In this document: positions 33,050-41,580 of the stretch, piece by piece
Layout of the letters: every line of letters starts with the position of its first letter
Position numbering within the stretch: position 1 is the stretch's first letter
Origin: Candidatus Neomarinimicrobiota bacterium
GTDB taxonomy: Bacteria > Fidelibacterota > Marinisomatia > Marinisomatales > S15-B10
Assembly (NCBI GenBank): GCA_012964825.1
Contig: DTTI01000005.1
Coordinates: 1 to 51,011 of the forward strand
Reading direction: 5' to 3'
DNA length: 51,011 bases
Translations under genes and position numbers: made by a program
Notes under the pieces: model-generated
What the model saw: only the letters and a program-made list of their open reading frames with translations
The model's database searches: none
Told to the model about the DNA's origin: nothing

Positions 33050-34792
33050 ATGAGAATCAGAAAACTTCCCCTTTTGATTTTGACGATTGTGTTTGTCGGA
33101 ACGACGTTCTCATGTGAGAAAGACAGTCGCTACGCTGACTTGATTCTTCTAAACGGTAATGTCTACACTTTTTCTTGGCCCGATCCTGACAGGGATGGTA
33201 ATCCCGCCCGCAGGGCTCCATTCGAAAACGGTCGTTGGTATGCGGACGCTGAAGCTGTTGCAATAAAGGGTGGCGACATTCTATTTGTCGGGTCAGCTGA
33301 CCAGTTGAAAAGATTCACGGGTGTGAACACACGTTTGATTGACCTCCAAGGTGCTACAGTACTTCCTGGCCTTGTTGATTCTCACACCCATGTAGCTGGA
33401 CTGGGGGCTCGTCTAACACGAGTTGACTTATTTGGTGTTGAGACGGAAGAGGAAGCTATCCGTTTAGTCGCTGAACGGGCGGCTGAAACACCAGCCGGTG
33501 AATGGATCATTGGTTGGGGATGGAATGAAGGTGCCTGGGCTTCGAACTATCCTACCTTGGAACTGCTATCCAAGGAAATTCCAAACCATCCTGTAATCCT
33601 AAAGAGTTTGCACGGTTTTGCCATTTGGGGAAATCAACTGGCATTCGAAAAGTCAGGGATCACCTCTGAGACTGAACCACCTGTCGGAGGGATAATTTTG
33701 AAGGATGAGCAGGGAAATCCTTCAGGTGTTGTTCTCAATCGGGCCACGGCTCTACTCAATAATGCTGTTCCCCCGCCTACCATTCAACAGACAAGGGATT
33801 TGTTGAAGGAAGGATTACAGGAAATGGCCCGTTCAGGATTTGTGATGGTTCACGAAGCTGGCTGCGGTACGGATCAGATGACCGCAATGGAAGAAATGGA
33901 AAGAGACGGTGATCTTTTAGTACGGGTTTACGCCATGCTCTCGGCCAGAGATGAAGCTCTAATGCGACACTGGATTGACCGAGGTCCTGATAAGGATTTG
34001 GATGGAATGCTAATGACCCGTTCGGTAAAAGGTTATTACGACGGAGCTCTCGGATCCCGAGGGGCTCGCCTTTTAGAAGATTATTCTGATAAGCCCGGAC
34101 ATAGGGGTGTAAGTGGAGAGGGATATGGGTTTGATGAATCTATTGTGGAAGAGGCTATGAAGGTTGGATTTCAGGTTGGGGTTCATGCGATTGGGGATGC
34201 GGGTATCAGAGAAACACTTGATTTTTTCCAGTCTGTTTTTAGTGAGTCACCAAAAAGCCTCCGCGGTCGCCACCGCATAGAACACGCACAGATCATCCAT
34301 CCAGATGATTTCGAAAGATTCGCCGATATGAACATCATCGCCTCTATGCAACCTCCCCATGCTGTAGAGGATAAACTTTGGGCAGAAGACCGTCTTGGGC
34401 CCGACAGAATTAAAGGTGGTTATGCCTGGAGAACACTTCGGAAAGTAGGTGTCAGGCTCGTTTTTGACTCCGATCTGACCGGATCAGATCATGACATTTT
34501 CTACGGACTGCATGCAGCCATGACCCGTCGCGATAAGTTTATCCAACCACCAGCTGGATGGTATCCCGATCAGAATATGTCCCCCGAAGAAGCCTTGCGG
34601 GGCTATACGGTGTGGGCAGCCTACGCTGCTTTTCTGGATAATGTAACGGGTACTCTCGAAAAGGGGAAGTGGGCTGATATCACAGTACTGAACATTGATC
34701 CTCTGAATGTGGGATTAACTGAACCGGCTAAGCTATTTGATGGGGACGTTCTGATGACCATTGTGAACGGGGCTGTGATTTACGAAAAATAA
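33050..34792 (+). CDS. YtcJ-like amidohydrolase, lipoprotein
   Basis: The 580-residue protein belongs to the amidohydrolase-3 group. It has the entry domain ADLILLNGNVYTF, metal motif LPGLVDSHTHVAG, VHEAGCGTD, GVHAIGDAG, HRIEHAQI and the terminal GKWADITVLNIDP. A lipoprotein signal (LILTIVFVGTTFSC) puts it outside the cytoplasm, where it may hydrolyse an amide or ester bond. It follows the sulfatase pair by 58 bases and could remove an N- or O-acyl group from the same glycan, but this is speculative. The substrate range of the group is wide. Confidence 0.85.
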   Translation: MRIRKLPLLILTIVFVGTTFSCEKDSRYADLILLNGNVYTFSWPDPDRDGNPARRAPFENGRWYADAEAVAIKGGDILFVGSADQLKRFTGVNTRLIDLQGATVLPGLVDSHTHVAGLGARLTRVDLFGVETEEEAIRLVAERAAETPAGEWIIGWGWNEGAWASNYPTLELLSKEIPNHPVILKSLHGFAIWGNQLAFEKSGITSETEPPVGGIILKDEQGNPSGVVLNRATALLNNAVPPPTIQQTRDLLKEGLQEMARSGFVMVHEAGCGTDQMTAMEEMERDGDLLVRVYAMLSARDEALMRHWIDRGPDKDLDGMLMTRSVKGYYDGALGSRGARLLEDYSDKPGHRGVSGEGYGFDESIVEEAMKVGFQVGVHAIGDAGIRETLDFFQSVFSESPKSLRGRHRIEHAQIIHPDDFERFADMNIIASMQPPHAVEDKLWAEDRLGPDRIKGGYAWRTLRKVGVRLVFDSDLTGSDHDIFYGLHAAMTRRDKFIQPPAGWYPDQNMSPEEALRGYTVWAAYAAFLDNVTGTLEKGKWADITVLNIDPLNVGLTEPAKLFDGDVLMTIVNGAVIYEK

Positions 34793-34811
34793 AATCCAGT
34801 TACACCACAAC

Positions 34812-35813
34812 TTAAGTCCACGGTGTGCAATGGAAAAATTTCTCCTTGGGAACATATCTTTCCATTAGGGAGCAGCATATTTCAGTCATCTTTTCTTCTA
34901 GTGTCCGCTTGTAACTGACCATTCCGTTAGAGGGTGAAAGCGGCCCCGCCAATAGGCGGTCATCAGAATAGAGCTGTGAAATGCGGGCGAACATTGCTTT
35001 CGGGAAGCGCATAGGCCCCAAAGAGACGGAATGAATGGCTTTTGAGGGCACCGATTGGAAGATGTCAGCCACAAGTTTTTCATAGCTCTTTTCAAAGCCA
35101 TCATGGTAAATGAGAGGATCTAGCCTCAGTCCTAGATTCCATCCCAACTCAGCCAGTTTTGCCATGGCCTTGATGCGGCTCTCTACAGGCGGGACGCCAT
35201 GCTCCACTCTTTTTGCGATTACTGCAGGCGTAAAACTAAATGCTATGACGCAATTTTCGAACGGCTCGAATTCCACCAGTTCTTTAATTCTTACACTTTT
35301 TGTCCTCAGTTCCAAAAGTGCGCGAGGCCGTTCTCTGAAAAAAGGTAGGAATACTTTAACGAAGCCGGTCACCGATTCCATGGCGAGAGAGTCACAGTCA
35401 TAGCCCGAAAAAAAGGTGGCTTTTTGATCATCCGGCAAACTGCTTAGAGTTGTATCAATAGCTTCCTGAAAAACTTCATAGTTCACGAACAAGGTATAAT
35501 GTGCCGATCGGTACATTCCCTGAAGGAAACAGTAGCGACAGTCGTAAAGGCAGTTGAGCATGTGAGAGAAATAGAAATTCTGTTCGTCTCCAATACCGAA
35601 CCCTTCCGGAGCCGGCAGCACATGGCCATTGAATTTTTCAGCCAGGATGAGAGCTGGTAGCTGTTTCTGGATTCGAAAATTTTGACTCCGGGGATTAAAT
35701 ACTTCGCCGTATCGTTCACACGAAATCAACCGGGCCCGGGGGAATAAATCGAGGATCTCAACTGTCCGAGGATGAGTGCGGACCGCTTCTTCCAGGTAGA
35801 TGGTATCAATCAC
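34812..35813 (-). CDS. Radical SAM protein of the spore photoproduct lyase family
   Basis: The 333-residue protein carries the cluster motif CLYDCRYC (Cys88, Cys92, Cys95), the CxxxCxxC spacing of radical SAM enzymes, preceded by FYFSHMLN. Cys140 in SGYDC lies where the Bacillus spore photoproduct lyase has its hydrogen-donor Cys141, as I recall that sequence. Spore photoproduct lyase repairs a UV thymine dimer in spores. This organism shows no sign of sporulation, so the substrate may be another DNA lesion or something different. GTG 35813 overlaps the upstream stop as GTGA. Confidence 0.82.
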   Translation of the reverse strand: MIDTIYLEEAVRTHPRTVEILDLFPRARLISCERYGEVFNPRSQNFRIQKQLPALILAEKFNGHVLPAPEGFGIGDEQNFYFSHMLNCLYDCRYCFLQGMYRSAHYTLFVNYEVFQEAIDTTLSSLPDDQKATFFSGYDCDSLAMESVTGFVKVFLPFFRERPRALLELRTKSVRIKELVEFEPFENCVIAFSFTPAVIAKRVEHGVPPVESRIKAMAKLAELGWNLGLRLDPLIYHDGFEKSYEKLVADIFQSVPSKAIHSVSLGPMRFPKAMFARISQLYSDDRLLAGPLSPSNGMVSYKRTLEEKMTEICCSLMERYVPKEKFFHCTPWT

Positions 35814-36637
35814 AGGGTTTCTGCGTTAACCTGTAGAATGTCGAGTTTATGGGAGAGTAAAGCCACCACTTCTCTTGAGTTGTGGCAAGAATTAACAGCC
35901 GTTTCGAAACCACTTTCATGACCGTTAAGTGCAGACCACCGTTGCAGTAAATTCCTCAACTGATGGGTCTGTGTTGCCGTGAAATCCCACTTTTTAAGAA
36001 ATGATTCCATTTCAGGATGAGGTGCTTTAAGCTGACCTTGATCGCGAGATAATTGCATCAATTGAGATGAGATATTCTCTATCTTGTCAAGGCACCCTGC
36101 CAATAGTTCAGGGACGGTATTGTAGTTTAACCTAGGACTTATTTCATTGTCTGATATCACTTTCAGGCAGTGAATCAGCTCATGGGATGTATAGTGCGAG
36201 GCTGCTTCATAGAAACCAGCCGCTTCCATTTCGATGATTTCATCATGGGGATAGTTGTGAGATTCACTTTTCAATGTCCTGACTTCTGATGAGTTGCACG
36301 GTAGATCAAAAATTATGGGTGGGTACCACGTTCGTCCGCTGCTGTCGTCTGTGATCTTATGTGCAGCTAATAAGGTGCCTATGGGTAGAGACTTGTGACC
36401 CCCAACACCCACATTGAGCCAAGCGGTGCTCGCGTTGGTTGATGAAACTTCCGCTAAATGTGCACAAGCCTGTTCCGATGAATCCTTTCCTACACCGGAG
36501 ATAACAAGCCAGCGCTCTTTCTTAGTGTTTCGGAATGTTTTAAAAGGAGAATGCTTGAAAGGTGAAAGATGGAACCTCTCAATGATTGGTTGCGCCTCAC
36601 CGGGCAGCGCCACCACCGTGTTGATCCTACCGTTCAA
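35810..36637 (-). CDS. Nucleoside-phosphorylase-like protein with extra C-terminal region
   Basis: The first 175 or so residues resemble the MTA/SAH nucleosidase and PNP superfamily: TVVALPGEAQPI at the start, WLVISGVGKDSSEQA, AWLNVGVGG, the nucleoside-site motif IEMEAAGFYEAA and LKVISDNE. The last 100 residues are charged and helical and do not match that fold. The protein may cleave a glycosidic bond of a nucleoside or nucleotide, or only bind one. It begins at TTG 36637 overlapping the glycosyltransferase stop as TTGA, and ends overlapping the radical SAM gene. The three are one translational unit. Confidence 0.65.
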   Translation of the reverse strand: MNGRINTVVALPGEAQPIIERFHLSPFKHSPFKTFRNTKKERWLVISGVGKDSSEQACAHLAEVSSTNASTAWLNVGVGGHKSLPIGTLLAAHKITDDSSGRTWYPPIIFDLPCNSSEVRTLKSESHNYPHDEIIEMEAAGFYEAASHYTSHELIHCLKVISDNEISPRLNYNTVPELLAGCLDKIENISSQLMQLSRDQGQLKAPHPEMESFLKKWDFTATQTHQLRNLLQRWSALNGHESGFETAVNSCHNSREVVALLSHKLDILQVNAETL

Positions 36638-37464
36638 CCGAGAATGGCTTCCATTCTTTGTTCACACTTTTCAGCTTCCGCCGTCCGCCCACGTTTTCGA
36701 GCACCGTTGGAGAAAATTTTTGTCTTTTCTTGCAACATTTGTTTGGCATCATTGAGATTCTCATCACTCAGATTGCCAGACAGGATGATATTTTCCAGAG
36801 CCTGAATACGGAACCGGTCCATTCCCCAATATTTTTCCGACAGCTGATTCTGGTGACCGCCATGCTTTACAACCAGTTTTTCAGAGATATAGAGCACCGG
36901 ATAACTTGAGGTGACGCGAAGCCACAGATCATAATCTTCACAGGCAGGGAGAGATTCTTCAAAAAGTCCCACATTATCAAAAACAGATCTGTGAATCATA
37001 GCACTTGAAGGTGAAATGCAGCAGATAGGTAGGGCCTTTTTAAACATCCAGCCGCCGGACTTGGAATGCTTTTTCAAGGGGTTCACCCGCTTACCATTTC
37101 TAATCCAAATTTCATCACTGTGGCAGATTTTCATGGCTGGTGCCAAATTCAAAACCTCCATTTGTCGAGCCAGTTTTTCGGGAAGCCATTCGTCATCGGA
37201 ATCAAGAAATGCTAACCATTCACATGATGTGGCAGTTATGCCGGCATTCCTGGCAGCACTGACACCGAGGTTATCTTGTTTCAAATATTTGATCTCGGGA
37301 TAGTTCTTTTTTATAAGCTTTTCTGTACCATCAGTGGAACCGTCATCCACGATAATCACAGAATGAGGGGGAAGGGTCTGGCTGAGAATAGAATCGACAG
37401 CCCTAGGAAGAAGGTGTGCGCGATTAAAGGTTGGGATAATTGCGGAGATCCGGGGGGAACTCAC
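36634..37464 (-). CDS. Family 2 glycosyltransferase
   Basis: This 276-residue GT-A enzyme opens ISAIIPTFNRAHLLPRAVDS and has VIIVDDGSTDGTE, the acceptor/donor region NAGITATSCEWLAFLDSDDEW with its DXD-like DSDD, and CEDYDLWLR. It would transfer a sugar to a lipid or polysaccharide acceptor at the cytoplasmic face. No membrane segment is visible. It sits just after glyS (three-base gap) and overlaps the phosphorylase-like gene, an unusual neighbourhood for a polysaccharide gene. Confidence 0.9.
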   Translation of the reverse strand: MSSPRISAIIPTFNRAHLLPRAVDSILSQTLPPHSVIIVDDGSTDGTEKLIKKNYPEIKYLKQDNLGVSAARNAGITATSCEWLAFLDSDDEWLPEKLARQMEVLNLAPAMKICHSDEIWIRNGKRVNPLKKHSKSGGWMFKKALPICCISPSSAMIHRSVFDNVGLFEESLPACEDYDLWLRVTSSYPVLYISEKLVVKHGGHQNQLSEKYWGMDRFRIQALENIILSGNLSDENLNDAKQMLQEKTKIFSNGARKRGRTAEAEKCEQRMEAILG

Positions 37465-37467
37465 GTT

Positions 37468-38775
37468 TCAGCAAAGCTTGTCGCGGAAGTAGGACGAAAG
37501 CTGATCTATGGACACTCTCTCCTGAGCCATGGAATCCCGCTCTCTTACAGTGACCGTCTGATCACTCAGCGTATCTGAATCCACGGTTACGCCGTAAGGA
37601 GTACCTGCTTCGTCTTGTCTTCTATAGCGGCGGCCAATGGATCCGCCGGCGTCAAAAAATGCAGCAAAATCTCCTTTGAGATCATCCATAATCTTTTCAG
37701 CTATTTCCGGCATGCCGTCCCTATTTACCAGAGGGAAAACAGCCAAAGTGATTGGTGCCACTTTTGGGTTAAGCTTAAGGACCACCCGTTGCTCGTTCTT
37801 TACTTTTTCTTCGTGGTATGCATCAACAAGGATCGTAAGCACTGTTCTGTCTACGCCTGCGGACGTTTCCACCACCGCCGGTGTAATATGTTCATTGGTT
37901 TTGGAGTCGAACCACGTCAGCTTTTTTCCACTGTGCTGCGTATGCTGATCCAGATCATAACTGCCGCGATCGGCAATGCCCTCAAGTTCAGACCAGCCAA
38001 ATGGGAACTCATACTCCACGTCAAAACAGGCAGCGGCATAATGGGCTAATTCATTATCCTCATGAGAACGAAGCTTCAATTTTTCTTCAGTGATACCGAG
38101 ACTTTTGTACCAATCCAGCCGTGCATTACTCCAGTATTCCAGCCATTCTGATGTATCGCCCGGTTTTACAAAAAATTCCATCTCCATCTGTTCAAACTCT
38201 CTTGAGCGAAACAGGAAATTGCCGGTGGTTATCTCGTTTCGAAAAGATTTTCCGATCTGGGCAATGCCAAAGGGGAGTTTTGCTCGTGAAGTTGTAACAG
38301 CATTGGCGAAGTTGACGAAAATACCCTGGGCTGTTTCTGGTCTGAGATAAATGACTGATGAACTGTCTTCCGAAGGGCCGTAATGTGTCTTTAGCATGAG
38401 GTTGAATTGTCTTGCGTCAGTCCATTCCTTTATGCCGCAGTTGGGGCAATTTTTCTCCAGGTCGATGTGATCCGCACGAAATCGGGCTTTGCAGTTCTTG
38501 CAATCCACCATTGGATCGTGGAATTCGCTCACGTGACCCGATGCCTCCCACACTTTCGAGTTCATGAAGATAGCGGCGTCCATACCCACCACATCTGTTC
38601 GGGAGGTTACCACATCCCGCCACCACAGTTGCTTAACGTTATTTTTTAGTTCAACACCGAGAGGTCCGTAATCGTAGGTTGCCTCCAATCCACCGTAGAT
38701 ATCGGAGCTCTGGAAGATGAACCCCCGCCGTTTGCAGAGAGAAACAAGCTTATCCATGGTTTTTGAATCAGTCAT
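37468..38775 (-). CDS. glyS: Glycyl-tRNA synthetase (dimeric, eukaryote/archaea-like type)
   Basis: The enzyme charges tRNA-Gly. It is the single-chain alpha2 class II form of 435 residues. It begins with the LCKRRGFIFQSSDIYGGLEATYD region, has YLRPETAQGIFVNF (class II motif 2 zone), FRNEITTGNFLFRSREFEQMEMEFF and GIADRGSYDLDQH. The C-terminal anticodon-binding domain is APITLAVFPLVN onward. The cysteines near residues 90-115 (CKNCKARF, CPNCG) suggest a zinc-binding insertion. ATG 38775 is the start. Confidence 0.95.
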   Translation of the reverse strand: MTDSKTMDKLVSLCKRRGFIFQSSDIYGGLEATYDYGPLGVELKNNVKQLWWRDVVTSRTDVVGMDAAIFMNSKVWEASGHVSEFHDPMVDCKNCKARFRADHIDLEKNCPNCGIKEWTDARQFNLMLKTHYGPSEDSSSVIYLRPETAQGIFVNFANAVTTSRAKLPFGIAQIGKSFRNEITTGNFLFRSREFEQMEMEFFVKPGDTSEWLEYWSNARLDWYKSLGITEEKLKLRSHEDNELAHYAAACFDVEYEFPFGWSELEGIADRGSYDLDQHTQHSGKKLTWFDSKTNEHITPAVVETSAGVDRTVLTILVDAYHEEKVKNEQRVVLKLNPKVAPITLAVFPLVNRDGMPEIAEKIMDDLKGDFAAFFDAGGSIGRRYRRQDEAGTPYGVTVDSDTLSDQTVTVRERDSMAQERVSIDQLSSYFRDKLC

Positions 38776-38831
38776 ATCTGATCAGTTGGGGAATAGGAGA
38801 GACGGAAAATTGAATTGGATATCAGGCTGGA

Positions 38832-39278
38832 TTACTCCATTTCCTTTAACTCTTTTTCGATGAGATCATCGTAAGGGATTTTTTCTTCCTTAAAGGGGAT
38901 AGCCTTTTGAGGTTTCGCACGCAATTTCAGATAATTCACAAGTACAAGCGTGCCGAGACCAAGGACTATCACCGGTGCGAGCCAAACCATGAGATTGAAA
39001 CCGCGGGCCACAGGGATGGCCAGGATTCGCTCACCATAGATGCCGACGAAGTGGTCTACAATTTCTTCTTTGGTTTTATCCTGAGACACAAGTTCGCGAA
39101 TCTTTTCTTCCATGCCCGGATTGCCGTGGTCGGCTACGGTACCGCTCCAGCAACAGGGTGCCATTAAGGTTCCTTCAAGCTCCGAGATGAGGGTTTCTTT
39201 TCCGACGTCTGTTTGCCCCAGTACAGTACTGGCCAGAAAGGTGGTGAAGAGGATGTTATACTTCAGCTTCTTCAACAA
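38832..39278 (-). CDS. CcmH/CycL-like cytochrome c maturation protein
   Basis: The 148-residue protein has an N-terminal signal segment, a soluble helical part with APCCWSGT, EEKIRELVSQDKTKEEIVDHFVGIYGERILAIP, and one C-terminal membrane helix at about 97-116. The helix pattern and YGERI match CcmH proteins, which reduce apocytochrome c before haem attachment. The usual CxxC is replaced by adjacent cysteines (Cys42-Cys43). The start is TTG 39278 with GAGG six bases upstream, inside the 3' end of topA (23-base overlap). No other ccm gene is nearby. Confidence 0.75.
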   Translation of the reverse strand: MLKKLKYNILFTTFLASTVLGQTDVGKETLISELEGTLMAPCCWSGTVADHGNPGMEEKIRELVSQDKTKEEIVDHFVGIYGERILAIPVARGFNLMVWLAPVIVLGLGTLVLVNYLKLRAKPQKAIPFKEEKIPYDDLIEKELKEME

Positions 39279-41487
39279 ATTCTGCCTCGGTTTTGCATTC
39301 CGGACATAGAAAAAATTTGCCTTTGGTTTTATTTACCCTTTCTTCAATGTAGTGGTTGTCACAAACTTCACAGGGTTGGAGAATTGGTTTGTACCACGAG
39401 GCATGATCACAATCCGGATAACGGCTACAACCGAAAAAGACTTTACCTTTTCTGCTGGACTTTTCAACCATTTCTCCTTCGCAATTGTCTCGGGGACAAG
39501 CAATTCCAGTGGTGATGGATTCAGTATGGCGGCAATCCGGATACTTTTCACAACCAATATAACGGCCGAACCTGCCTCGTTTTACCTGAAGTGTACCACC
39601 GCACTTTGGACACGGTTTTTCAATGGTTTCCGGTTCCGCATCATCATGGAGTGATTTTGCATTGCGACACTCAGGAAAGCCTGAGCAGGCGACGAATTTT
39701 TCACCGCGTCGATTCCATTTGATTACCATGGGACTCCCGCATTTCTCACAGGACTCTTCTGTTTTTTCCATGAGGGAATTTTTTATTTCTTTCCGCCGCT
39801 CCTCTACCAATTCCATGGCAGAGTGGAACGGTTTGTAGAAATCGTGCAAAACTTCGATATAATCCTGATCGCCTGATTCAATTTCGTCAAGTTCCTCTTC
39901 CATCCGCGCCGTGAAACCAGCATTGAAAATGTCAGGCAGATTTTCGATGAGTACTTTGTTTACTGTAAGCCCTGCCTCGGTGGGGAGCAGTTTTTGCCTA
40001 TCTTTGGTGACATACTGCCGTTTGTACAGTCTTGACAGGGTTTCAGCAAATGTACTCGGTCGACCGATTCCCTGTTTGTCCAACTCTTTAATAAGAGAAC
40101 TTTCAGTATAATAGGGAGGCGGTTTTGTAAAGCGCTGTTCCGGGAGGAACTGCTTTCTCTCAAGTTCCTCATTTTCGGAAATGACAGAAGGAAGGAGGGG
40201 ATTTTCCTTCTTCTCCAGTGCCGGGTAGGCTTTTCGAAAACCGTCAAACTTCACCACCGATCCGCTGACTCTGAATTGTGCTTCACCAGCTTTGATTTCA
40301 ATTGTTGTTTGATCCAGAATTGACGGATTCATTTGACACGCGATGAAGCGGCGCCAGATCAAATTGTATAGTTTGAATTCATCGTCTTCAAGATGTCCCT
40401 TCAACATCTCAGGTGTCATTTCGGGATCGGTTGGGCGGATCGCTTCATGAGCATCCTGAACATTCTTTTTTTGTTGACCGTACATAGTTGGCTTTTCAGG
40501 CAGATACTGATCACCGTACTGCGAAGAAATGAATTGCCGAGCCCCGTTCAAGGCAGTAGGCGCAAGACGTGTTGAATCAGTTCTCATATAAGTGATGAGC
40601 CCGGTTTGCTCGCCTTTGCCAAGTTCCACTCCTTCATAAAGGCGCTGGGCCAGGCGCATGGTTCTAGCAGGTGAAAATTTCAATCGTGTTGCGGCATCTT
40701 GTTGGATGGTGCTGGTAATAAAAGGGGCATACGGCTTTCGGCGCACCTCTTTTTTCTTGATGGAATCGATAGTAAATGATTCATTTTCTAATTTCGAAAT
40801 AATTTCATTGATCGCTGACTCGTTTTTCAGCTCAATCTCTTCACCGCCCACTTTATGGAAGCGGGCCGTGAATGTTTCACCACCTTTTGTCATCAATTCG
40901 ACTTCTAGAATCCAGTACTCTTCCGGTTTAAATTTGACAATTTCTTCGTGCCTCTCGCACACAAGGCGGAGTGCCACCGACTGGACGCGGCCGGCGCTAA
41001 GACCGCTGTAAAGTACCTTCCAGAGGAATTCAGAAACCTTGAACCCCACAATCCTATCAATAATCCTGCGGGCCTGTTGAGCGTTTACCAGATTGTGGTT
41101 TACTTCTCTGGGGTTATCCATGCCGGTACGGATGCCATCAGCTGTAATCTCGTTGAACAGGACGCGGCGAATCTTTCCCGATTCACCATTCAGTTCAGAT
41201 GCCACATGCCAGGCAATGGCTTCGCCTTCCCGATCCGGATCTGTTGCTATATAGATAGCGGGTGCACCGGATGCTGACTTTTTTAACTTTTTGACGATAT
41301 CTTTTTTCTCGGACAAAATTTCATATTCAACCGCAAAGTTGTTGGCGATATCTACGCCAAGGTTCTTTTTGGGCAGATCTTTCACGTGGCCGTTGCATGC
41401 TAGAACGCGGTATTCACCGCCCAGATACCTTTCAATGGTTCTAGCTTTTGATGGAGACTCAACTATTATGAGGGGTGTTTTAGACAT
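39256..41487 (-). CDS. topA: DNA topoisomerase I
   Basis: TopA relaxes negative supercoils by transient single-strand cleavage. The 743-residue protein has the Toprim domain at the N-terminus (LIIVESPSKARTIERYL, ATDPDREGEA) and the catalytic tyrosine in GLITYMRTDSTRLA (Tyr300). Four C-terminal zinc ribbons follow, beginning CEKCGSPM, CPKCGGTL, CPRDNCEG and CEVCDNHY. The last ribbon ends CPEC close to the stop. Length and order are normal. The C-terminus overlaps the CcmH-like gene by 23 bases. Confidence 0.97.
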   Translation of the reverse strand: MSKTPLIIVESPSKARTIERYLGGEYRVLACNGHVKDLPKKNLGVDIANNFAVEYEILSEKKDIVKKLKKSASGAPAIYIATDPDREGEAIAWHVASELNGESGKIRRVLFNEITADGIRTGMDNPREVNHNLVNAQQARRIIDRIVGFKVSEFLWKVLYSGLSAGRVQSVALRLVCERHEEIVKFKPEEYWILEVELMTKGGETFTARFHKVGGEEIELKNESAINEIISKLENESFTIDSIKKKEVRRKPYAPFITSTIQQDAATRLKFSPARTMRLAQRLYEGVELGKGEQTGLITYMRTDSTRLAPTALNGARQFISSQYGDQYLPEKPTMYGQQKKNVQDAHEAIRPTDPEMTPEMLKGHLEDDEFKLYNLIWRRFIACQMNPSILDQTTIEIKAGEAQFRVSGSVVKFDGFRKAYPALEKKENPLLPSVISENEELERKQFLPEQRFTKPPPYYTESSLIKELDKQGIGRPSTFAETLSRLYKRQYVTKDRQKLLPTEAGLTVNKVLIENLPDIFNAGFTARMEEELDEIESGDQDYIEVLHDFYKPFHSAMELVEERRKEIKNSLMEKTEESCEKCGSPMVIKWNRRGEKFVACSGFPECRNAKSLHDDAEPETIEKPCPKCGGTLQVKRGRFGRYIGCEKYPDCRHTESITTGIACPRDNCEGEMVEKSSRKGKVFFGCSRYPDCDHASWYKPILQPCEVCDNHYIEERVNKTKGKFFLCPECKTEAEFVEEAEV

Positions 41488-41580
41488 AATGGTTCCTTTA
41501 CGCGCGAAAAATTACGATGGATGGGAGCAAAGTCAACACCGATTATCAGGTGAAGAAGATATTCTGCGAAAATTGAAACG

